Source: Bryum argenteum (taxonomy: Eukaryota; Streptophyta; Bryopsida; Bryales; Bryaceae). From it: 64,000 nucleotides of DNA. The notes beneath the pieces are model-generated. The model was not told the DNA's origin, did not search any database, and saw only the letters and a list, made by a program, of their open reading frames with translations. Every line of letters starts with the position of its first letter. Position 1 is the stretch's first letter. This document shows positions 24,957 through 36,479 of this stretch, piece by piece. A program made the position numbers and the translations under genes. Where the stretch lies: positions 22,007,001 to 22,071,000 of the forward strand of contig CM073321.1 of the NCBI GenBank assembly GCA_037043015.1, in the 5' to 3' direction.

Positions 24957-25634
24957 GTGATTGCTGAAGGGATAGCTGAAGTCGCCGGAGCAAGAAACGA
25001 CACCGCCACAACAAGGAAAGACGCTGCTACAACACAGTTGAGAGTTGCAACGAAGAGGAATGCTGGTTTTGTGAACACCAACGTCGCTGTTGTTGTTGCA
25101 GAGAAAGAAGCCAAAGGTGCTGCCCAACGAAGGAGAAAAAGAGATAATCATACCGACGCTATTACCGAGAACAAATTGGGAGTTGTTGCGGAGGTGAAGA
25201 GAAACGTTAATAACAACAACACCGTAGCTGCTGCCGTCAAGGGAGACGAAGGTGAAGTCGTGAAAAAGACAAACGACGTTGCCGCTTCGAAGGTGAGACT
25301 AGAACCTGCTATCGAGACTAGGGCGAACATCGACACAAGGAAAAACAATGAACCTGCTACCAAGACCAGGCTGGGAGTTACAACGCAGATAAACGCCGGT
25401 GTTGTGAGCACCAACGTCGTTGCTGTTGCTGCAAAGAAGGGAGCTGGAGGTGCTGCCCAAAGAAACAGAAAAGGTGTTAATCACACCAACGCTGTTGCCG
25501 AGAACAGATTAGAAGTTGTCGCGGAGGTGAAGGGGAACGTTGATAGTAACAAGACCGTAGCTACTGCCGTGAAGAGAGCCAAAGGGGAGGCCGAGAAAAA
25601 GATAATCGTGGACAACACCGACGCTGCTGCCGAG
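24957..25634 (+). CDS. Low-complexity coding-like region with 333-bp tandem duplication
   Basis: An open frame of Ala, Val, Asn and charged residues. Two units with a period of exactly 333 bp (111 codons) begin at 25038 and 25371. Both carry (N)AG-V-(S/N)TNV, AKGAAQR or AGGAAQR, and VVAEVK-NV segments. It ends at a strong splice-donor-like GTATGT at 25635. A CACACAG acceptor-like site lies at about 25738-25744, after which a different kind of protein begins. The frame stays open through the putative intron into the ORF1-like protein, so splicing versus read-through is unresolved. No family recognised. Its role could be an exon of an unknown gene or a LINE 5' region. Confidence 0.35.
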
Positions 25635-25847
25635 GTATGTCATGTATTTCACTATAAAACATGGATGTTATGTAATTTTCTAATTAGAATTGTTAAGGAC
25701 ATTAAACATTGTATTCACCTTCTCTCAAAAACTATCCACACAGGCCTTCAAATTAAGTTGTTGGAAGTGGATAGCTTAGAGACCAAAGAAGGTAAAACCA
25801 TGCAATTGAACAAACAAAATTCTCACAATTCTTTTTTGTTTAATATA

Positions 25848-27477
25848 ATGGCATCCGCAAGCTCAACCAACCCCTTGGTAGGCAATTCAGGTGAGAATGA
25901 AACAAACATGAAGAGACAATCAAATGAGCAAGAAAACACTAGCCAAAAGAAGGTAAAGAGCATGGAGCTTACAACTCCACGCCCTCACTTTTGGCTGGGT
26001 TTTCAAGCCCTTAACCTCACCAATCAATCAAAACATCTACCTAAAGAGAGTTTTGTGCCTATTCATCAATTGATAAAAAGAGGAATGGAGTTTGAGGAAG
26101 CAAAAGAAGCTGTGAATGCAACCCCTTCATTCCCTTTTGTCATTCAACAAGAATGGCCTTATGAAAGGGAAGATGGGGTTGAGGGTCAACACTTCAACTT
26201 GACACAAATACCTTTTGATGTTGAAGTTGATGACCAAGGCTTTGCCCTTGACTACCATATAGAAATTCATTTTGAGATGCATGGTGAGAAACGGTCAAAA
26301 GATGTGATCTTGGAAAAAACCAAAGAGAGACTTAGGAAAATGGTGATTGAAGTAGGGGAAGACATTGGTGAACCCGTTGCGGTGATTTGTTTTCACAAAT
26401 CAACCACATGGAATGGTGTTTTAAAAATTCACCTTAAAAATCCCCATAAGGATGGAAGGGACCTTCTCCAAGGAACGAGGGCATTCATCTTAACATTGGA
26501 TGATAATGTCTCTCGGAGGGGAAAGGTGTGCAAGTCTTATGATTTACTAGCCTTAAACAACCTCCTTTCTACCAAAATCGCAAGTGAGAATTTGAGAAAC
26601 AAAGAATGGTACACTATCTTAGAAGAAACGGTGATAGAGGGATTCAAAAGAGGGTATGAGTTTGAAATCACAAATGTCCAAAAGAAAAAGGAGTTTGACT
26701 TTGCATGGGTTGTTGCACCATCACTCGAGCAAGCAAACAAAATAGTGAACTTTAAAATCTCAATTGACAATGAGATTTTGGAGCCTAGATTTACCACAAG
26801 TGAAAAACTAACGGACAATGAGAAAGCAAAGAAGAATGCCCTAATTCTCATAGTTAAGAATGTAAACAAGATGAAAGGTACTCAAGAGATTGAATATGAA
26901 TTGAGAAAACTCATGGGCGAGAATAATGTCGTCAATGTGTTTTTCCGGCTCGAGGGGGGAAAACATGTAGGAAGTTGCAATGTACAAACACTCCTAACTA
27001 AATGCCTAAACACGGCCGTCTACAAAAAAAAACCATAAAAAGAGTGTAAAAATTTTGGGAAAATATGTGGAATTTACCCCTCACCCTAGGAGTCTAGATG
27101 GTACTCATGCACCTGCCCAAGGGGAGTTGGTTCGGTGGGGCTTTGCGGATATCAATACAGCACTTGCAAACACAGTGGAGGCAATGGAGAATGCACCAAA
27201 CAAGGGGTATACCAAGGAGGACTTGAAGAATCTCATGAAGACTGCGGTCCAAGAGGGCAACAGTGAAATAAGGAAAGAGATGGTCACCATGAAACAAAGC
27301 ATAATTGTGGAAACAAAAGAGCATGTGGAAATGGTCACACGGGAGGCGTCAAAGAAGATGAATGTGCAGTTGGCATTACTCAAACAACAATTAGCAACTA
27401 CCATGCAATGTATTGATAGTGCGGTGGAGAAATCGGAGGGGTTTGCTATTGAAGGAAACATGGACATGTCAAACTAG
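25848..27477 (+). pseudogene. LINE ORF1-like protein, one frameshift
   Basis: An ATG at 25848 opens a protein of about 540 residues. It starts with a polar, Ser/Asn-rich segment, then a central alpha/beta region (WPYERE, FHKSTTWNG, FDFAWVVAPS, ALILIVKNV). A run of nine A at about 27023-27031 shifts the frame. The second frame continues with YVEFTPHPRSLDGTHAP and a long helical, heptad-like segment (about 27240-27420) before the stop at 27475-27477. The fold pattern and coiled coil suit an RNA-binding ORF1 of a non-LTR retrotransposon, but no zinc knuckle is present and the assignment rests on pattern alone. It is upstream of, and on the same strand as, the 2A-bearing LINE. Whether the two form one element is unclear, because base composition changes sharply after 27480. 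Confidence 0.45.
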
Positions 27478-27480
27478 TTT

Positions 27481-27880
27481 TGACAAACAACGGATTGGTT
27501 TCTTCTAAATTATTATTGTTGGTATATTGATATACTATGACAAAAAACAATAAGGTATTACTAAATACCACCTATACTAAAAAATTAAACAACTCTAAGT
27601 CTAAAACATATAAAAATAATAATCTAAAATCAAATAGAAAGAAAAATAAAATAAAAAGAACAAGCAAAACAAATTAATAAAAAAGACAAAAGATGAAACA
27701 AAAATAATTATTACAAAAACCAAATTTAAATACACAATCAAAACAAAAGTAAACAAACTTAACGAAATGATATGGAATATGAATGGACATAGATACAATA
27801 TAACATTTTTTAGAACAATAAAACTAAATGAAAATTCGAAGAGAAAGAAAAATAAAACTTATAAACAAAAATCAAAATTC
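27481..27880. other. AT-rich spacer, no gene recognised
   Basis: Very A-rich, G-poor sequence with poly-A/TA runs between the ORF1-like gene and the tandem repeats of the LINE. No convincing reading frame. Confidence 0.5.
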
Positions 27881-28290
27881 ACAATTTACTACTACTCTCC
27901 ACAAAACTTAAGGATAAAAACAATCCATAATAAATTTGGCAAGAATAAAGTGTCTGTTCAAACTACTCTTGGAAAGAAACCCAAAACACACCCCAATAAC
28001 TCCACCTAAAAAGCCTCACACAGAAACCACTTTGAAAAACTCTCACAAATAAATACGCTCAAAAAACCGAAAACACACCCTTCACTAAACTTAAGAATAA
28101 AAAAAATCCACGATAAACATATAATGAATAAAGTGTCCATTCAAACTACATTTGGAAAAAAACTCAAAAGACAACCCAACAAACCCACCTTGAAAAAATT
28201 ACACAAAATCCAGTTTGAAAAACTCTCGCAAATAAATACGTTCAAAGAACCCAAAACACACTTAAGAATAGAAACAATCCATAAAATACA
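27881..28290 (+). repeat. Tandem monomers at the LINE 5' end
   Basis: Two imperfect tandem units and part of a third, period about 170-182 bp. Starts are marked by AAACTTAAGGATAA (about 27905), AAACTTAAGAATAA (about 28087) and CACTTAAGAATAG (about 28258). Each unit carries AAAGTGTC(T/C)(G/A)TTCAAACTAC and TTTGAAAAACTCTC. The repeats run into the start of the 2A reading frame. Tandem 5' monomers serve as promoters in some LINEs of other organisms. That role here is inference. Confidence 0.7.
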
Positions 28291-29087
28291 TCAAGTATCA
28301 TTATTTAACAACATCAAACATAAGAATAGTATACCTTTTTCCCCACACGTACACAACACTACATCCACACTATCACATATAAAGAAACTTTCTAGGCCTC
28401 AAAAACTAAATAAACCTTACAGAAAGCCAAAACACCTCGTTATAGATCAACAAATACATCACTCAAAAATAATAATAATAATAATAATAAAACCATTGGA
28501 ACCCAATCAACACACAAGCAAACAAACCCGGCCTCCTTGGCTCACCTGTGAATCAATAAATCAAAAAACAACCTATAAAACACACACACAAAACACCACA
28601 CGCACAAAAGTTTCAAAAACATCAACCCACACTATTAAAACATATCACTACACATATAAAGACAAATATCACTTACCAAAATGCGGAGATGTCGAAACCA
28701 ATCCAGGGCCGATGCCAAATGTACTCAGAACACACCCATCCATCCATAAACGAAGATGCAAAAACTACTTCATACCATGCACAATTCGACTATACCCTGA
28801 ATACCAACACTTATCAACACAATTTGCGCCATGCCTCATAAATACTCACTCAAAACATCCAGAAGCACAAATAACATACCCACATCTCACAAACTACGTC
28901 CGGGAAAACTCTCATCACCCAGCATCACGCATATTATACGCTCTTATCACAACAATAAACCCATCACCAGAAACATGCAACCGCATCCTCGAACATCCCA
29001 CTAATCCAAATTGGACCACTATATTACTTAATGAAATGGCCACACTTCAAAACCCGCCAGAAAGACATCTCAACAACATACACCCAT
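28124..29087 (+). CDS. LINE polyprotein N-terminal part with 2A peptide
   Basis: The frame opens with ATG at 28124 inside the tandem repeats. About 185 residues of basic, low-complexity sequence lead to CGDVETNPGP, a full match to the 2A consensus D-(V/I)-E-x-N-P-G-P. The codons for DVETNPGP are 28688-28711, so ribosome skipping would separate the product between Gly (28706-28708) and Pro (28709-28711). After the 2A come about 125 residues of unknown function up to the LTR-like insert. Removing the insert and one copy of its 5-bp target leaves the frame continuous into the endonuclease side (NNIH then PYIQF). In animal and trypanosome LINEs, 2A motifs sit in the same place, ahead of the endonuclease. 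An N-terminal signal sequence is not evident. Confidence 0.75.
28688..28711 (+). other. 2A ribosome-skipping motif DVETNPGP
   Basis: Eight codons encode DVETNPGP, preceded by Cys-Gly. All residues required in known 2A peptides are present (D-V-E-x-N-P-G-P). The skip site falls between 28708 and 28709. Confidence 0.85.
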
Positions 29088-31355
29088 TGTGAGGTCAAAT
29101 CCCGGTGTCCCGGTTTCTAACTCACAAGCGGGCCGTGGGGATGGGTGCACACAAAACAATCCTTCCAAGCAATGGACACTAAACTTCATACATGCATACA
29201 ATTCCTAATTTGAACTCAACAAAGAAGTACAACCATTCAATCAAGTCTCATTTTAATTCCAACCAAGTAACTCCAGCAGTGAAGTGAGTCTCCCAAAGCA
29301 TACCTAGGAGGTTCAAATAGCCTTCATTTGACCACCAAGGGCCTAGGGCTCAATTGTGGGCACAAAACGACCAAAATGAACACGTAAGGCCTCCAAAACG
29401 CGTATGGACCAAGAGGTCCAGCACACAACTTAGGGTTGGAAAAGGTTGCAAATCACCTCTAAACACCTTCTACCTCAATCCCTAACACCCCAATCACATG
29501 TAAGTGCTAACAATCCACTAAGCATGCAATTCACCACTTCTAATACAATTTTGGTTTAATTGGGGAATGTTGGGCAGCGCTTCCGCACCCGGCCCTAATC
29601 CCCTAAGTTTTAACTTAAGGTTTACTGGTTCAGCCCTTGAAACGGGCAGCGCTTCCGCGCTAATGACAAATTACCGATTTTTTCACTTAAATTTATAAAT
29701 TTCAGCCTAAATTTTGGGCAGCGCTTCCGCACTACCCTTAGTCGTGGTGCACACTATTATCTAATCATTCAAGACAGCAAAGGCAAGCAAGGCACACCAT
29801 TCCCATCCGAAGCAAACATCCAAACAAAAGCATGCAACACTCTTTAATTTACCACAACCAATTTTTGGGCAAAAAACCTTGCCATTTTTAAGAAGAAACT
29901 CACGAGTACTAATGTGTTTAACTCACAAAATCTACCAACACAAGACTACGGATCAAGTGGATAGGAAGGAGAGAGAGAAAGCTCCCTCTTTAATAGCACC
30001 CTGTCCACCCTCCGTAATGTCACGGGAGGGGACAGGGCTTCCGTTGCTGCCGCGGCTGACGGCCCCGGTCACGGTCCTCCTTCGCGGTGACGGTCGATGC
30101 TGGCCACGCCTGCCGAGCTGCCAGCCGGGTCGAGGCTCCGTCGTCGGAAACGGCTGCTGCTGCTGTCGCTTGCTGTCGATGCAGGCGCTCCTCGCTCCTG
30201 GTTGCCCCGCCCTCGTTCGCTGGAGACCTCCGCCACTGCTGTCGCTGCTCACGCCGGATCTGATCTTCCGAGTCCGCCCTTGCTGCGTCGCTCCGGTACC
30301 ACCTCGCTGCTCACGCCGGATCTGATCCTCCGGCGATCTGGTTCTCGTGATCGTGAATCCACTCCGGCTGCCGAATCAGCTCCTGTTACAGTCCGGCTCT
30401 GAATGGGTCGGGCTGTCCGCCAATGACGGACTGCTGTTCCGGTTCCAACGGCGAGTTGATGTCGATCTCCCTGTCGGTCTGTCGATGCTGGCAGCGCGTC
30501 TCCTCCGATGCTGTCGGCGGCTGATTGCAGTTACTGGCCCTCGTGATCACCGTTGCTCCCTGCTAGCGGCCGATCGGGAAGCTGCTGGAAACCGAGCTCT
30601 GAGTGCCGGCGCTGTCGCCGTGGGATTCCGGCGCTGGTTGCCGCTGTCGGGGCTGGGTTGCCGTTGCTGGCTTCCTTCCCGCTGAGGAGCTGTTAGCACT
30701 TCTTGCTCACGATTTCTCCTTCTCACACAAACCCTACACACAACGATCTTCCCAAAGAATGCCACCACCCAACATTCTAGATCTCACTTCCCACGCATAA
30801 TCTCTTCACACCCTATCCCACTCAAAAAACCTTGAATCTCCACAAAAAACTCCCACAAAAAAACATGCACACACAAAAAAACTAGCCTAGCGGCTCCTCT
30901 CCTGACTCTCCCCCCTCCCTTGCTGATCCAGGGAGGTTGAAGCAAAAGCTTCATCCGTCCAATTGGGCGGATTTCATCCGTCTAGTTGGACGGACTTCCA
31001 TCCATAGTTTTTTCCAACCAATTAGGCAAGATAAAGGCACCACACTTCATACTAGGGGTTTTGTAGAAGGTAAGGGCGAAATGGGGCAACCCGGCCCTTA
31101 CTTAGGAATACATAATCGCTAAAACATACTAAAAACTCGCCATTTAATATATTGGCGTTCATCAAAAATACCAATTTGATATGAATTAGAGCAAGAACGG
31201 GCCGCTTGTGCCAAAACCTCATTGAGACCACGGGTATTCCGTGAATCCACGAAATGAGCTAAAAAGTCTAATTAATCCATGAAAACCTGACAATTACGCG
31301 CTAAACCTTGCGGGGAATGTATTCCCGCTAGAGTGAACCGTTTCGCGGGTTCACA
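29088..31355. mobile_element. Solo-LTR-like insertion in the LINE
   Basis: A 2268-bp insert begins TGTGAGGTC and ends GGGTTCACA. This gives TG...CA ends with TGTGA/TCACA inverted termini and a perfect 5-bp target duplication CCCAT (29083-29087 and 31356-31360). These are LTR-retrotransposon hallmarks. No gag or pol is present, so it looks like a solo LTR of an unidentified family. Inside are three copies of GGGCAGCGCTTCCGC exactly 72 bp apart (29572, 29644, 29716), a GC-rich block (about 29.95-30.75 kb) with a repeated CACGCCGGATCTGATC, and a terminal hairpin (31333-31354). Open frames in the GC-rich block show no protein-like features. Confidence 0.75.
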
Positions 31356-31360
31356 CCCAT

Positions 31361-32400
31361 ACATACAATTCAAAAACGATAATTCTAACCTAATAAACAC
31401 CCCCAACACCATACACAAACAAATATACGAATTCATTCAACAAAACAACATACCACCCAACCCAGAACAATTAAAAAACGAATTCCCATTTTTACCCGAT
31501 AACCTACTTGCAGAAGCCCTAAAAATCAATGAACCCCTTTCCGAATATTCTCATCCACCTCCAGCACCAGATATGCCCCCCCCACAAAATACAACACCAA
31601 TCACCACGAACCATAAAACGCATATAGTCACTTGGAATGCCTCATCACTCAACACCGCCCTCCCAAATTTACATGAACTAATCACTAACACCCCAACAAG
31701 CCCGGCAATCATTGCAATACAAGAAACTGAACTAACTGCTACAAAATCTACCAAATATCTTCAAAATTTATTCCCTAATCACAAAATGATCTTCAACAAT
31801 ACACACACACTAACACGATGCATGCAACAACGAATGGAATGTACACCTACAAGAGGAGGCCTCTTGTTATTTATAAACAACAAATACACATACCCAGGTA
31901 ATGTTACCAAAATCCCAACCCCCGCCGCAATATTTACAAATTATAAAAATAAAAAATGAACCCCTACAACCTTGGTTACTTATAGACATGTACATGCCGT
32001 CACATCCAGAAGACACCCCTTACTTAGAAACAATACAACAACAAATAACACAACAAATTACAGCACACCCTAACCACATTCAAATATTATGTGGGGATTT
32101 TGATAGAGACATAGCTCTCATAGGTCGTCGACACGAATTAAACACAACTCCACCGCAATTAGAAGACATGGATTGGCGAGCATTCACAGACTCCCTACAA
32201 CTAACATATATACCAACAAACACTGTATATTCGAGACAAGGAGGACAAAATTATAGCGAAACCAGCCTAATAGATGGATTTTTCATAAATACCTCCGATA
32301 ACAATTTATACACATCGCTAACTATTACAGAACATAACCTCAACTCAGATCATTCTCCAATCACTCTTCAAATACCTCCAAACACACTGCTCGCAAGACC
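31361..32400 (+). pseudogene. LINE endonuclease (APE type), frameshifted
   Basis: Continues the 2A reading frame. Endonuclease motifs in order: VTWNASSLN (about 31.63 kb), IAIQETEL with the metal-binding Glu (about 31.72 kb), GGLLLFINN, LIDMYMPSH, CGDFDRD (about 32.09 kb; Asp where most family members have Asn), LIDGFF, and NSDHSPI with the catalytic Asp-His pair (SDH codons 32345-32353). The enzyme nicks target DNA to prime reverse transcription. The frame changes near 31950 next to a run of six A, and again near 32400 at a run of six C. Confidence 0.8.
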
Positions 32401-33185
32401 CCCCACAAGAACCATCATCTAAACCGATAAGAATTTTACATCCTATTCCACAAGAAAACCTTGATAATTTAAAAACAATATTCTATAAAGATAACTCAAA
32501 CCAAATCAATGACCTTACCTCTCTTCTCTCAAACACTCAACTAACAAATACACAATGGCAAACGGCATGCGAAAAACTAGACCACTTAATTCAAAAAACA
32601 TCCGAGTTAATTGAAAACACTTGTAGCGCACCACCCTTGCCTACACTAACACCACGCACATCTGAACAAGGAGGATTTCTACCAAGAAAACTCCAAAAAC
32701 AATGGAAAAAACACCTAACCACATACCATCTAATTCGCAAGGCTATATACAGTACAAAAAACACCCCAATTGGCAGCAACACCCCATAATAGAAGAACTA
32801 AGCAAACATACACACACAGACATTCCACCACCTCCACTACAAACCAACAATCTACAAAAATGGATCCAAACTCTAGCAGAAATAGCAAAATCATCAAAAA
32901 AACAAGCACAAAAAATCACTATGAAATTCACCCAAGCATGCATTAAAAAAGCCATCACGAAATATAGGCAGTTATACGACAAAAGTCCAAAAAAAAAAAA
33001 ACAAAATAGTCTTTAAATATCAAGATACCCCACCACTTGACTGCATCATAGATAGATATAACAACCTCTTAACCAACCCAAAAGACATCGCAATTGAAAT
33101 ACACTCACAACAATCACAAACTAATAGGCCCACAGTCCCAACATGTTATCACCAACTCCAACACCCAACACTATGCACATGTAGC
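32401..33185 (+). pseudogene. LINE linker between EN and RT
   Basis: Coding-like sequence joining endonuclease to reverse transcriptase. It includes LQKQWKKHLTTYHLIRKA and LQKWIQTLAEIAKSSKKQ, a lysine-rich helical region. A run of 13 A near 32988-33000 is where the frame changes again. The C-terminal piece reads YHQLQHPTLCTCSVRQYPW just before the reverse transcriptase. Confidence 0.6.
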
Positions 33186-36047
33186 GTGAGACAATACCCA
33201 TGGCACGATTTAGACGGCTTTGTGATAGACAAAAGAGGTAATCCACAAACCTCCTTACATAAATACTTCAAGGATGAAATTTATGGCCAATGTTTAAAAC
33301 AATTATCCAATAATAAAGCACCAGGACCGGACAGAATCCCTAACTCCATTCTAAAAAACATGCCCGACAACTTTCATAAACTACTATCCATGTTTTTTCA
33401 CCACTGCTACAAACAACGTCAAATACCAGCATCATGGAACCTAAGCCTAACCATACTACTATACAAAAAGGGCGATCCAGCAGTACTACCAAACCACAGG
33501 CCTATAGCGCTAGCCAATACAATCTACAAACTCTTCACGAGTACTCTCACACTTATACTTTCAACATACGGCGAACATCACCAAATACTACATGACAGCC
33601 AAGAAGGCTTCCGAGCAGAAAGAAGCACAGCCAGACAAATACAACTCATCACTGCAGCCTTAGAAGACGCAAAACTCACAAATCAAGACATCTATATACT
33701 ATATATAGATTTTAAAAACGCATTCGGTTCCCTAGACCATGCTCGACTACTCGCAGTAATGAAAGACCTTGGTTACCCTTTAGACGCAGTTACGCTAATT
33801 GGTAACATATACGCAAACTCTTCTACAATATTCACACGCGAATAATTTGGCAAGACAGAACCAATTACAATACAAAGAGGAACCATTCAAGGCGACACAT
33901 TAAACCCCTACCTATTTCTCATATTTCTAGAACCACTACTAAGATGGCTACAAAGAGGGAATAATGGCTATACATTTGGTACATCGAAAATAAACATTAC
34001 AGCTGCTGCATACGCAGACGATTTAGCAGGACTTGCAAACACCCTCCAATCCATACAAACTCAAATATACAAAATAGATAAATTCTGTGAATGGGCAGGT
34101 ATGGACCTCAGCGCGCAAAAATGTGCTATTACAGGCTGTCCAAATAAAACCAAAATAAAGCCCGATAAATTCAAGGAAAAAATAGAGCAACACCACATCA
34201 CCTATAGAAACCAACCAATTCCTATCCTTCACCAAAACGAACCCTATATCTACCTTGGTATCGACATGGTACCCTCTCTAGAATGGAAAATCCAAACACA
34301 CATCACGACAAACAAACTCACCGACCTATGTAAACAACTCGCAAAATGCCCCGCAACAATCAAACACAAAATCAACATGGTTGATACAGTCATCAGAGCA
34401 GGGATCGCATATAGCTTCTATGCAGTCCCATTCTCACTTTCAACCATCAAAAAACTTGACAAAAAAATTATAGGAATCCAAAAAACAATCTATGGCCTTC
34501 CAAAATGCACAGCGAACGTGATTACCCAACTTCCCCACAAACTCTTTGGTCTTCAAGTATTCTCACTAAAAAACGCATATCTAAGATGTATCGGCGAACA
34601 ACTTAGAAATGCACTTAATGATCAAGGAAGACTAGGCAATATTTACAAAGGCCTTATTCAAAACATAACTTCCAAACACGGTGGCGCTGAAAACATCCCC
34701 AGATTAAAAGCCTGCGACTGTACAAACTCTCCCATATCAAGAACACTATTTCTTCTCAAACAAGATGGAGGTATACATCTAAAAAGTACCAATGATGACT
34801 TCCAATTACACAAAACCGAACTGGAACGAGAGTGGTTAGAACAAGCCACAACCGAACTTCCTCACCTCAACCCGAAACTATCAATCAAGCTCTTACACAA
34901 GCTTCTAATACACAATATCTACAAAATCAAATACATCTCTCTCCCAAACGGTACGAACCTCATGTCACCAACTGACTTTGCAACCTACCTTAAAGCACCA
35001 ACTAAACTTGAGAAAAGTGCGCTAGAAATAGCTGAAAAACTATTTTGCCAAACTAAATGCAACCCAAATTGCCCTAACACCTGCACCCAACACCCACCGG
35101 CCCGCACACTCAAACCAAGATACATCTCAGACAATTTTGACTTACTCCCAAGACATTTAAACACCCGACCACAACCTACTACCCACCAAGATACTCACCA
35201 AATAAGCCCACCACCTAACATTAAAAACAACCCTCTTGAATATCCCATAACTACAATATTAAATCACAAAACAGTAACTACAAAAGACAAATACAAAATA
35301 CCTAATACCCACAACACATACCTATGCAAATGGCACCACAATAACACCACATACCATAAATGGCTCCAACAGAGAGACCTATTTCTCCTAAATTATCCAA
35401 CAGTCATTTCACACAATATTAAACTACTTAAGGATTACTACACTAAATCGCAACATGATCACTATCGAAACTTAATCAACACTCACTTCATACAAGCACA
35501 ACTCAAGGACACCAGGTTTATACCACCACCATCAATTACCCCACTTACGCAAATACACTTTGCAGAATGTAATCCAGAAAGAGACATTATTACTAACAAA
35601 ACCACCATACAAATAAATAACAAATCAGCTCATCTATACGAAGACAATGGCCGATACCTCACCACCATACCCATAAACAGATTACAGTGGCTATGGCAAC
35701 AATTTAATAAATACTCAAACAACTCACACGGGCTAATGCCATATACACAAACATTCGAAACAGAAATAATATGGCTATACCAAAGATATAAAGCTCAATC
35801 CTCCAAAAAAAACCCGAAACTAACACCCGACCACACCCTTCCAACAAACATTCTCGATCATTTCACCACTAACCTCCAAATCAATCACTCATATTTTTCA
35901 TCACCAATTACATGCTCCACCAAAATAACAGAATATTTCTCCCCTTTCTCCCGAGACAGAATCTTTGGATCTCGTCGCAACGCTTTTGAATATAAATGGA
36001 CGGGCATAGGGTATGCGAATACCCATAATCCGGAAACAACCCAATAA
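33186..36047 (+). pseudogene. LINE reverse transcriptase and connector
   Basis: One reading frame with an in-frame TAA at 33843-33845. Motifs: NKAPGPDRIPNSIL (from 33312), PNHRPIALANTIYKL, GFRAERSTARQ, LYIDFKNAFGSLDH with the catalytic Asp at 33708-33710, RGTIQGDTLNPYLF, and AAAYADDLAG with YADD at 34011-34022. All catalytic aspartates are present. A thumb-like and connector region of about 640 residues follows, including a Cys cluster (CQTKCNPNCPNTCTQHP near 35.05 kb). The RT copies the element's RNA at the nicked target. The frame ends with TAA at 36045-36047, but protein-like sequence in the same frame (AIHRARLAAKHDPNTI) follows, so this stop also looks like damage. Confidence 0.85.
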
Positions 36048-36479
36048 GCCATCCACCGGGCGAGATTAGCGGCCAAACACGACCCAAATACAATCACCAT
36101 AATAGTCACCCCCGACCCAAACTGGTACCAAAACCCAACCCCGTATATTGGACCTTCCCGGATACACATATAATAACCCATTTCACCGTAGACTCCATCA
36201 CATACGAAATCCCAGCACCCCCACAAAAATACAAACCAACAACCGAACCACTTGCAATATCCATCATGTGCATACACCATCAAAACAATCACGTTGGTAC
36301 ATTAGAACAAATTAACAACATTAAAAATGCAATTGGAGCCATGGCAATCCCGCACTACTATATACAATAAGCTCCACCAACCCCATACAACACTATCGTC
36401 AATAAAAATAAAAGATGGAATAAAATCTTATACCCCTCATATACAAACTCAAACTCTGAACCCACATGTATACCCCCTC

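Noticed and set aside
29879-30800. Arg/Leu-rich and Ser/Pro-rich open frames on both strands
   Set aside because: They arise from a GC-rich block inside the solo-LTR-like insert, overlap each other in several frames and have no protein-like motifs.
29088-31355. Helitron, because of the terminal hairpin
   Set aside because: Ends are TG...CA with a 5-bp target duplication and no CTRR-type terminus or A/T insertion site, so an LTR fits better.
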